Source: Neoarius graeffei
Taxonomy: Eukaryota > Chordata > Actinopteri > Siluriformes > Ariidae
DNA: 64,000 bases
Direction of reading: 5' to 3'
Assembly: GCF_027579695.1 (NCBI RefSeq)
Contig: NC_083572.1
Coordinates: forward strand, 13,538,915-13,602,914
The position numbers and the translations under genes are program-made. The notes beneath the pieces were generated by a model. That model was not told the origin of the DNA. It worked only from the letters and a program-made list of their open reading frames with translations, and did no database searches. Below, piece after piece: positions 55,860 through 64,000 of this stretch (positions are counted from its first letter, which is position 1; each line of letters starts with the position of its first letter).

Positions 55860-56640
55860 GCAGTAATGTAATGTAGTTTAGTTTACTAATGCACTGATCG
55901 TGGAGATTAACAATTATTCACTGAGCCGGAGAATTGTTTTGGTATAAATAGATTTAAAAAATAATTTTTCAAACTTCAAAATCAGCATGCAAATGTAATA
56001 ACTGTGCAGCGCAGACTTGTCACTTATCTACGCCGCATCACATAAAATACTTAGTTTTGAAATCGATAAAATAAATCCCAAGCCCACCTTCCCTTTGGAT
56101 AGTTTTGGACCAAATTTTGTAGCATCTTTAGTGCTTTTAGGAACAGCATTTTCTTTCATAACTTGCGATTCTTCCTCATTTACAGTGACAAAGCAATTGG
56201 CCGTTATTTTGCTGAGTCACTCGAGGTGATTAGTCGAGAAATTCAGACTATTTCTCTATAATCGGCGCGCACGACTTTCTGTAATCGCCCGAGTATTTAT
56301 ACCATTATAAAATGAATATAAATGGCTGTTGTTAAAGTGGTTATATTTAAGTTATTCCACGAAATCAAGTCATACATGAGCTGATAGCAGAGTTAGCTAT
56401 AAGCCGTGTATGATGAGCGAGTGGAATAGCCATTTTATTTTATCCACAGTCACTGGATTTTGAGAAATGGCTTTTTTTTTGCTAATTCGATCAATAAAAA
56501 CTTTATACAAAACGTCCAACAAAATCATTTCCGCTTCAAATGTAAACAAACCGGCGAAATGACAGGAGCGATTTGTGAAAAATACGATAATTCTTGAAAA
56601 ATTAAAATCAATTTTTTATTTTTTGCGGTTTCAATCAAGA
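55860..56640 (-). repeat. KIAA1958/Crypton-like repeat with exon 1 (copy c)
   Basis: Minus-strand homologue of 26110-26506 plus 29694-30020 without the Tc1. The exon region (about 56190-56070) reads NEEESQ then MKENAVPKSTKDATKFG. The ATG of copy b is ATA here. It shows the sequence the Tc1 interrupted in copy b (AATAGTCTGAATTTCTCG). Confidence 0.65.
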
Positions 56641-58003
56641 TAAGATGTCTTTATTGATACATCGCAGTGAATTAACACTGAATTGCGATCAATTTACATT
56701 AAAATCAATATTAAGAACAAATTTAATCATTAAAAAGTATCGATAGCAGTCGTTATGTACTAAAGTTATATATAATAAAAACAAGTGACATGAAAATACA
56801 TCAAAATCCATATTTGTTAATGAGATGGCGCATGTAAGGTATGGGAGAAGTCTTATCCATTTGTTCGTATTTTGAGATGGTCCAGTTTCTGGTCATTTCT
56901 AGTGTTCCGATTAGTTATCTGTGATCTGGTTGGTGGCAGCCAGTCTCTGAAGTCCGACTTCAACAGTGATCTAGCAAATTTCAGGCACAACTGTTTTCTT
57001 CTCTCAACTAGTGGTGATGTCAGTCCAAGATGTTGTAATGCTAAGGCATACCCTGTGTGTGTCATACCCAAGATTATTCTACAAGCCCGATTCTGGATAC
57101 GTTTAAGTTTGTTCGCTTGAGTTTTTGTGATTCCAGAAGACCAGACAGGGACTGTATACTCTAGGATTGGTCTAATATACGCCGTGTAGATGGTTGTCAA
57201 ATCACCTTGAGAGATATTAAGCTTCCTAATTTGTTTGAGGAGATACAGTTTCCTGGAGGCTTTCCCAACCATCATCTGTTGTTTCACTTGTTCGTCCCAT
57301 CGAAGGTTTGACTGGACAAAGACCAAGCATCTTCAGACATGGAACGACAGCTAAGGGAATATTGTTGATCTGTAATAGTGGCAGTGATGGCGTATTCCGA
57401 CAGAAAGTAACGTGCATGGCAAAGCATTTACTAATATTTAAAAGCATGTGATTCCTATCTGACCACAGAACCAATTCGTCAGACTGTAAAGTGGAAGGTT
57501 GGCACAGGATTCTTGTTTCCAGCAGGTTCATGTCGTCCACGTATTTCCACACTGAATTGGTAGCATTACCTGCGGCATCATCAATAAGTACAAGAAATAA
57601 GATGGGCCCAAGTAAGGTTCCTTGCGCCACACCACAAGACAAATATTCCCAGTCGGAAAGGGACCCGCGGTAACATACACGCTGTCTATTGGAGATTAAA
57701 TCAGCTACCCATAGCACCAGTTCAGGTCAGAGTCTTATGTTTATCAGTTTCATAATTGCAGTGTTGTGGTGAACTCGGTCAAAGGCTTTCGAAAAATCTG
57801 TAGCTACAGCAGTACAGATAGTAGATGGTTTGTCCATTCCCTTGTAAAGACTGTCAACCAGGTTAACAAGCGCATGAACTGTAGAGCGCCCTTTCAGACT
57901 GCCAAACTGACTATTGTCGAATCCCATGTCCTTTAGAACCCAGTTTAAGGCGAAGGGTTGAGCAATCTTAGAAAGCTGAGAAGTCAGGTAAATTGGTCTT
58001 AAC

Positions 58004-58969
58004 TAGGGATGTTAATCGATGACTGTTTGACCGATGGTTGACTGAATCAACGTCAACCAGTTAATTTTTTTTTTTTGGTTGTCGGTTAAAAAAAAAAAAA
58101 AAAACGGTTTTGAAGCTGCCGATTTGAGCGGAGAACCTGGAATTCTGTGTTGTAAACGCTTGGGGCATGCCATGCGGTGTAAGGACGACAGCTGACAAAT
58201 CAGAAACACCCATTCAGTCATGTCCTGCCCTCCCGCTCCAGTTGAAGACAGCTGACACTCGGCGAAAGAAAAGTGTAGACACAGGCTTTTTAGCTTACAA
58301 ATTACTATTCTGTTGTTGTTTTTTTTTATTAGAAGGCACATCGAGTTTAGTCCTGCCTTGGCCAGTGCATTCTGAAAGTATGTTTCGGTCTGTAGCCAAC
58401 AATGCATGTTATTGCAGATCATATCTCTCCACACAAACTAAAGGCGCAGATGCCGACTTTTTCACGGCTGAATCGTGCAGATCCGATTTTTTTTTTTAGG
58501 GGGGGCGTTGGAGTGTCTGAATAATTTCATCAGAGTAAATTCTGTATTAAAATTACTAAATAAGCAAATGGCGTTACAGTCCATGAAACAGGAAGTATGA
58601 GAAGAAAACAGTAAATCAGAAAGCTGCGCACATTTGCTCAGCTTCCGCGAAAACATATGCAGCTTTCTGATTTACTGTTTTCTTCTCATACTTCCTATGT
58701 TTCATGGACTGTAACGCCATTTGCTTATTTAGTAATTTTAATACAGAATTTACTCTGATGAAATTATTCAGACACTCCAACCCCCCCCCCCCCCCCAAAA
58801 AAAAAAAAAAATCGGATCTGCACGATTCAGCCGTGAAAAAGGCGGCATCCGCCAAAAGGCGCGCCGTTTGCATCCCTGTTTAAACTCATAGGTTAACCGA
58901 CTTTAACCGGCTAATGAGGCTTGGTGGTCGGTCAAGATTTTTTTTTTTTTTTAATTTTCACCATCCCTA
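58004..58969. mobile_element. hAT element, 966 bp, containing a long foldback
   Basis: TIR-like ends TAGGGATG and CATCCCTA, 8-bp duplication GTCTTAAC at 57996-58003 and 58970-58977. Internal arms of about 180 bp (58446-58626 and 58659-58850) are near-perfect inverted copies around a 32-bp spacer. No transposase. Confidence 0.92.
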
Positions 58970-59407
58970 GTCTTAACTGGTCTACTGTAGGTGGCTGGAA
59001 TTTAGGAACAGGCACAACAACTGCTTGTTTCCGCTGACTGGGAACTATGCCATTTGCAAAAAAGAGGTGTTGAGAATATGGCAGAAAGGTGAACCAAATT
59101 CACAGGCAAACTCCCATAGCAGCTTGGGGGATAGGCCATCTGGACCAGATGCCTTATTTATCTTGACTGCCAGAAGGCTTTTATACACATCCCAAACCTG
59201 CAGAGTTGGTAATGTTTGAGGAGCTGGTAGAAAAGCAGGAAGCTGAGTAAGGTCCAATGCAGGAAGGGCTTTTGATACTTTGGCAAATTTGGCGTTAATG
59301 GTGTCTGCGATGATGGAATTATCGTCTGTATCAAGTCCAGGGATCGTTATGTTACTATCACACTTTTTTTTTTTTCTTTTATTTGCCATGTTCATAATTT
59401 CCTGATG

Positions 59408-59770
59408 GGGCGGCACGGTGGTGTAGTGGTTAGCGCTGTCGCCTCACAGCAAGAAGGTCCTGGGTTTGAGCCCCGGGGCCGGCGAGGGCCTTTGTGTGGA
59501 GTTTGCATGTTCTCCCCGTGTCTGCGTGGGTTTCCTCCGGGTGCTCCGGTTTCCCCCACAGTCCAAAGACATGCAGGGTAGGTTAACTGGTGACTCTAAA
59601 TTGACCGTAGGTGTGAATGGTTGTCTGTGTCTATGTGTCAGCCCTGTGATGACCTGGCGACTTGTCCAGGGTGTACTCCGCCTTTCGCCCGTAGTCAGCT
59701 GGGATAGGCTCCAGCTTGCCTGCGACCCTGTAGAAGGATAAAGCGGCTAGAGATAATGAGATGAGATGAG
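59408..59770 (+). mobile_element. V-SINE, plus, inserted in LINE
   Basis: 14-bp duplication ATAATTTCCTGATG at 59394-59407 and 59771-59784. Slightly shortened body. Confidence 0.94.
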
Positions 59771-61394
59771 ATAATTTCCTGATGCCAGTGTCGTGGGTCG
59801 GAAGTTTTAAGAGAGGTAACTTGATCTGAATAATAGCTCTTCTTAGCTCAAGCAAGAGCTCTTTGCGTAAGGTTCCGATAAAACTTCCAGACAGTTGGAA
59901 CCTGTTTGTTGAAGGCCTTTTGTCTCAGGCTCCTCAGTCATTTGATGTTTGGCGTCACCCAAGGTTTGTCAGTATTAGGTATTCTGATGGTTTTAGTCGG
60001 GAAAAAGGTTTCAATGGAACTTTTGAGCATGGCGTAGAAAGCATTAGCCTTTGCAGCTACATCTTCAGTATCATATACCTCTGACCAGTTGTGAGATGCA
60101 ATCCACCTGCCAGTCTCATTCAGCTGTCAAAGTTTTCTTCTTAGGTTTGTTATCTGTGACTTTGTTCTTTGGAATCCAAAGAACTGAAGAGTGGTCACTC
60201 AGGCCCACTGGCGGCAAAATCTGAGGACTGAGGTACACATTTCATATTGGTTATAATCAAATCCAAGATGGCATTACCCCTAGTATTGCTTTTCACCACT
60301 TGCAAAAAAAAAGACCTCCTCTACAGATATCTGAAATGTCTGTTCTATTAAAATCTCCAAGAAATGCAAGCCTGCAGTCAGGGTACTTAGTACACAGGTC
60401 ATCGGAGACAGTTAGCAGGTGGTCAACAAGAGTTTCCTGATGAGATAAGTTGGGGAGCAAGTAAATCCCACAGACAGCAATTGCTGACAATGGTCTAGGT
60501 AGACGACGCGGCCTAATCCAAATCCCCACACACATTCCAGGTTAGGTACTACATGTTCTGTCAGCTGTTTTGACGGTATGTCCTGTTTAACATAGACTGC
60601 TACTCCTCCCCCTCTCTTAACTTCTCTGTACTTGGAAAACAAGTTATAATCGCTTACTGCAATGGCAGATGCAGGATGGACTTTTGAAAACCGAGTTTCG
60701 GCCATTACGGCGATGTCCACTTGGTTCTGAGACAGAGTTATTTGGAACTCATCCAATTTATTGATCAAAGACCTTGGGTTACATAACATACGAGGGGCAC
60801 AGGCCTTCTTGTCAAGTTTGTTTGCATTGAACTGAACAGAGAATACGGGGCCTCGCCATAATATGTTGGAAAGTTGAGTTGTCTTGTTTCTCAAACGCCG
60901 ATTTGCATACGATGGTAGCGGCTTGGGTTAGGGACGCCAGCCTATTTCCAATCACAGTTTCAATTTTACGAATACGATTCCTACCTCCCTTACATCCTCT
61001 GGGTCTGGAGGACATCCGAAGCAGTCCAGCCTCCTTTAGGAATGCCGTTTCCTGTGGTAAAAGGGGCTGGGTAGTCGGCCAGTAAGCACGTAAGAAACTG
61101 GATGTGTATCTAAATAGCGTCACCATTGTTGACATACACCACCACAGTCACAATGAAGTACAGCACACAAAATCCAATCGTATGGTCGCTTAGCTAACTC
61201 AACTTCCTTCAGTTTGATCCAACTATCTTCATTCATTTTCACACAAACATTTAAGATATTCTAAACAAGCTAACTCTTAAAATTTTCACGACCAAACACG
61301 GAGCTGTATTTGCGCGTGGCCGCCCTTAGAAACACCACCTACCACACCTTTGTTTTTCAAGTAGAGTTTTTAAATTTTGTCCTCGGTTGGTTCA

Positions 61395-61515
61395 CCAAAA
61401 TGCTCCGCCATGTTTTTTTTCCCTCTACTCACGGTATATGAGCTGATTGGCTACTCTACTACTAGGCTATCAGTGCCTGCGAATACTCATATCCAGTAAA
61501 TGTGGATAGAATAGT
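61395..61515 (-). repeat. KIAA1958/Crypton-like repeat, 5' part (copy d)
   Basis: Minus strand: CTATTCTATCCACATTTACTGG ... AGCTCATACCGTGAGTAGAG ... then ATGGCGGAGCATTTTGGTG at about 61411 (MAEHFGEPTEDK). It lacks the composite element found at the equivalent point of copy a. Confidence 0.5.
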
Positions 61516-62146
61516 TAGGCTGTATAGACTAGTCTAACCCTGTGTCCGAAATCGCTCCCTACTCACTATATAGCGAGGACACCATTTTGTAGTGCTGTCC
61601 GAAACCTTAGTGAGGATTATTTATACCCTACATAGTGCACTCAAAGTATCCCACAATGCATCATGAAAAGTAGTGTACAACCGATGGTCACTAACCAAAG
61701 CGATATATCCCATCGTGCATTGTGGTCACGCTGAAAGAAATCAAATTAAAAGTCTCAAATTTGATTTAATAAAAGGCAGCGGCAAAGAAGAAAGTATTCA
61801 GCGTCGATTTAAAAGAACTGAAAGATGCAGGTACTTTGTATTGATTAGTGTCGGAAAGACGCTCAGTAGAATACAGATTTGTCACAAAAATACATGCATG
61901 TGTTTATTATTTTGAAAACCCACCAGCCGACTGATCTGGCACGTTTTAATTGTGTGACAGTAATGATGTAAATACCAGCGCGATGGACTAGGGTCTGAAA
62001 GCGTTTAATTTTACCAACGAGCTCACGATATAGTCCTCTATATAGTAATTCCCTATAGAGATCTTGCAGTCACGTGACCGGGAAGTACACAGCCGCCATC
62101 TTGTCGATAAAAAACACCGCTGAATACTGCTGCACTCGTGTACAAA

Positions 62147-62476
62147 ATGGATAAATTTCACCCGACGGACTACATGGCTCATTTTTCTAATGAGCAGATA
62201 ACTAGATACATGTCTAAAATAAACGACCTACAGATTAGTGACCCTTATGGCTTACCGGACATAGTTTTCACGACCGTGTCAGTGGATATGGAACTGCCAG
62301 AGGTGGAATACCCAGACGTGTATAATTACCTCATTAACTTTCCCTCGCTGTTCAGTGATGAAGCACTGCGTGCTTATAAATCTCTGGACAGTTATCTTTA
62401 CAGAAATTCAGGATTTGTTAGCCGCCCTCAGATGTGGCATCTTGTAAACAAGAAAATAACAATCCTCATTGGATGG
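62147..62476 (+). CDS. Transposon ORF exon 1, YqaJ-associated type (intact exon)
   Basis: A 110-codon exon from ATG 62147 to a GG|GTAAGT donor at 62476/62477, phase 0. It reads MDKFHPTDYMAHFSNEQITR, then YPDVYNYLINFPSLFSDEALR and AYKSLDSYLYRNSGFVS. The block PDVYNYLI...AYKSL is, as I recall, the N-terminal signature of fish and cnidarian proteins with a SWIM finger and a YqaJ-type exonuclease domain, accessory proteins linked to ISL2EU-type transposons. Those domains are missing; the exon is followed only by captured LINE sequence, so a functional product is unlikely. Copy 1 holds the same exon with its frame broken. Confidence 0.55.
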
Positions 62477-62544
62477 GTAAGTCACTTAAGTATTACTAGT
62501 ACTGATAGTAGATATATCAGTAGTATCTAGTATAGCACTGACCA

Positions 62545-62916
62545 GCCGATTGTAGAATAGAATAAGGTAATTCCAGCTGTAATTCCAAATCGTCCGTCTT
62601 GTTTACCATGGATCTGGCGTTGGAGAGAGAGAGAGGCTTGGCAGTGGAGATTTGAGTGGCTGTTTTCTGAGCTTAGCCAACAGGCCGGCTCTGCCTGCAG
62701 CCTCGCTTTTGCTTCCTCTCCCGGCGCCGCCTCCTTCGCCTGCCAGACCCGATAACAATCCATGGAGACCCCGCTGGTCTCGCTATCTCGTCCGGAATGT
62801 TGTGCATGCGATGGAAATCGCTACAAACTGTCATTTTCTGCTGGAAACCAATGTCCAGTAAGTCCATACGGTTGTAGTGGATATTGAAGTCTGGTACAGA
62901 CGAACAACACGCAAAA

Positions 62917-62975
<59 letters not shown>

Positions 62976-62990
62976 AAACGTGCACAGGTA
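62545..62990 (-). pseudogene. LINE ORF2 N-terminal fragment captured in copy 2
   Basis: The minus strand reads SVPDFNIHYNRMDLLDIGFQ, HNIPDEIARPAGSPWIVIGS, a run of Arg, then after a stop and shift SLSLSNARSMVNKTDDLELQ, the typical start of a LINE endonuclease domain. Only the 5' side of the LINE is present and there is no poly(A), which argues against ordinary retroposition. Confidence 0.55.
62918..62971. repeat. (CA)n microsatellite
   Basis: About 26 uninterrupted CA units; the matching place in copy 1 has only a few. Confidence 0.95.
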
Positions 62991-63182
62991 GGGAGAGCTT
63001 GTAGCCGCAGCCGTTGTAGTAGAATTGTATATAGTAGGGTTTTCCAGAAGAAAAAGTAGAAGCAGAAGGCGGAAATATGGCGTTTGACCGACAAGATGGC
63101 GTCTGTTACAATCTGGATCAGCTGTGACGTCACATGCAAGATCTCTATATAAGGAGTAGTGAACAAGTGAGCGATTTCAGAC

Positions 63183-64000
63183 ACCAGACAAGTTTTTTTC
63201 TCGAATATTTCCTAATCTAAAGCCCAACATCCTAAAAACAAGCATAAAATTAAAACGCTACTTTTAGTAAACCCAGGAAAAAGTTCTCTTGATATGTTAC
63301 AGCACATTTTAAAAACACGAACACCTCGCAGATTCAGTTTGTATGATGTGGATGGAATGGAAATGTCCAGATTAAGAATTTTTCTTTCTGGTAAAGAGTG
63401 CCATTATTACGTCTTGGTGCTGAGGTGTCATTATTTATCCGAGGTTTTGCACCGAGAGCGCTGTAAGCCAATATTTAAACTGTAATGTTTTGGCTTTTTG
63501 TTTTACCACACAATTAATAATATACAGGGAGTGTGCAAGTTTAGTATACGTGTAGTTGTTATTGGCTTGTTGCTGGACAGTGTGTTCCATTCTCTTATTT
63601 CCTCCCACTTTATTAAAGTCAACTATGTCTGTTGAGTCACTGCTGATGGCACTTTGCCAAAACTGTTAACTTGCCACTCCCCCCAAAAAAAGATCACATT
63701 TGCTGACTGCATCTCGTGCTTTCGATCAAGTGAAACACGCGCGCACACGCAAATCTGTACACGGGGTCATTAGGTGAAGGTCCAGTGCAATACGACCGTC
63801 TTGTCTAAAATAGTCTTCAGTAAAAATGACACGCTGTGCCCCGATTTCCTCTGATGCAACGTTCTTCCTGGATCACATCCTCTTACTGCAGGGTTCAGTG
63901 GAATTATCAGCTTTAACATTGCAGAGCCGATAACAAGGAGTGCAAGTGCATCCTGAAACGCATCATGCTTTAAATGATTAACGTGGCGAGAGTTTGGCTT
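63183..64000. other. Intergenic, nothing recognised
   Basis: No repeat or domain is recognised. A 63-codon open frame at 63294-63485 (+) has no identifiable motif. Confidence 0.4.

Larger units (their letters stand above)
56853..60894 (-). pseudogene. LINE ORF2: endonuclease and reverse transcriptase, broken
   Basis: From 60894 downward: endonuclease (NPRSLINKLDEFQITLSQ, DIAVMAETRFSK, GGGVAVYVKQD, then FLGDFN near 60330). Linker and fingers near 59400-59050 (KINKASGPDGLSPKLL). Reverse transcriptase palm near 57930-57540 (FGSLKGRSTVHALVN, DFSKAFDRVHHN, GVAQGTLLGPILFLVLIDD, KYVDDMNLLE). C-terminal part 57326-56853 with LEYTVPVWSSGIT. At least four frame losses besides the two insertions. YVDD replaces the commoner FADD/YADD. 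Confidence 0.85.
56641..61140 (-). mobile_element. LINE, jockey/CR1-group, with nested hAT and SINE
   Basis: Minus-strand non-LTR element whose 3' end (AATAAAGACATCTTATC) lies at about 56645. The coding parts extend to about 61135. It is interrupted by a foldback hAT (58004-58969) and a V-SINE (59408-59770). Its 5' side abuts copy d of the KIAA1958-like repeat. Confidence 0.8.
62056..63147 (+). mobile_element. Composite TIR element, copy 2 (ISL2EU-like)
   Basis: Perfect 13-bp termini TAGAGATCTTGCA and TGCAAGATCTCTA, flanked by TA (62054-62055, 63148-63149). Contents and order match copy 1: ORF exon (+), LINE-like fragment (-), GCCATCTTGTCG-type word inverted at both ends. An expanded (CA)n (62920-62970) is the main size difference. 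Confidence 0.7.
61545..63182. mobile_element. hAT-like MITE hosting composite copy 2
   Basis: Left GTGTCCGAAATCGCTCCCTA and right end, whose complement is GTGTCTGAAATCGCTCACTT, are inverted, a terminus common in fish MITEs. A target duplication is not resolved. The composite element sits inside. Confidence 0.6.

Overview
This is eukaryotic DNA from a ray-finned fish. The repeat content points to an otophysan such as a catfish or characin, but the species cannot be fixed from the sequence. The evidence is one intact, intronless-CDS vertebrate receptor gene, many copies of a DANA/Mermaid-type tRNA-SINE (V-SINE type), several Tc1-like transposons, L2 LINEs, hAT, piggyBac and Harbinger-type DNA elements, and long dinucleotide microsatellites. 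There are no bacterial operons, CRISPR arrays or rRNA genes.

The only confident host protein gene is at 13613-14743 (+): a 376-residue sphingosine-1-phosphate receptor, best matched to S1PR5. It has a probable upstream splice acceptor (13334/13335) and a 3' UTR running to a poly(A) signal near 15935. A weaker candidate is a signal-peptide exon at 53472-53565 (+), with a consensus splice donor and a TATA-like box upstream. Everything else recognisable is mobile or repetitive.

Layout: 1-11400 holds fish repeats (SINEs, a broken Tc1, an L2 tail, a hAT remnant, tandem repeats). 11400-16460 is the s1pr5 locus. 16460-20750 holds a decayed Tc1, the first copy of a composite TIR element, and a TTAA-flanked element. 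20754-26018 is a broken Ty3/gypsy element whose integrase region lies upstream of reverse transcriptase (Gmr1-like order). 26110-30020 is a KIAA1958/Crypton-like repeat split by a Tc1 that is itself split by a second Tc1 family. 31110-33884 holds a chimeric SINE and two TA-flanked non-autonomous elements with internal motif repeats. 33992-36507 is a second broken gypsy. 36508-45360 is an L2 LINE carrying piggyBac and Harbinger-type insertions, each of which carries or received further insertions. 45400-52655 holds paired SINEs, a SINE split by a hAT element, and a 3.3-kb hAT shell filled with a Tc1 and a Penelope-like fragment. 52700-64000 holds the possible exon, a SINE split by a MITE, a jockey/CR1-like LINE split by a foldback hAT, and a second copy of the composite element inside a hAT-like MITE.

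Many insertions could be confirmed by matching target-site duplications, which gives a relative chronology by nesting. The most unusual items are: the two composite TIR elements that join a YqaJ-associated-type ORF exon to a reversed LINE 5' fragment, with a paralogous empty site in the same window; three non-autonomous elements filled with repeated 8-15-bp words; and a hammerhead-ribozyme-like core in the Penelope-like fragment.
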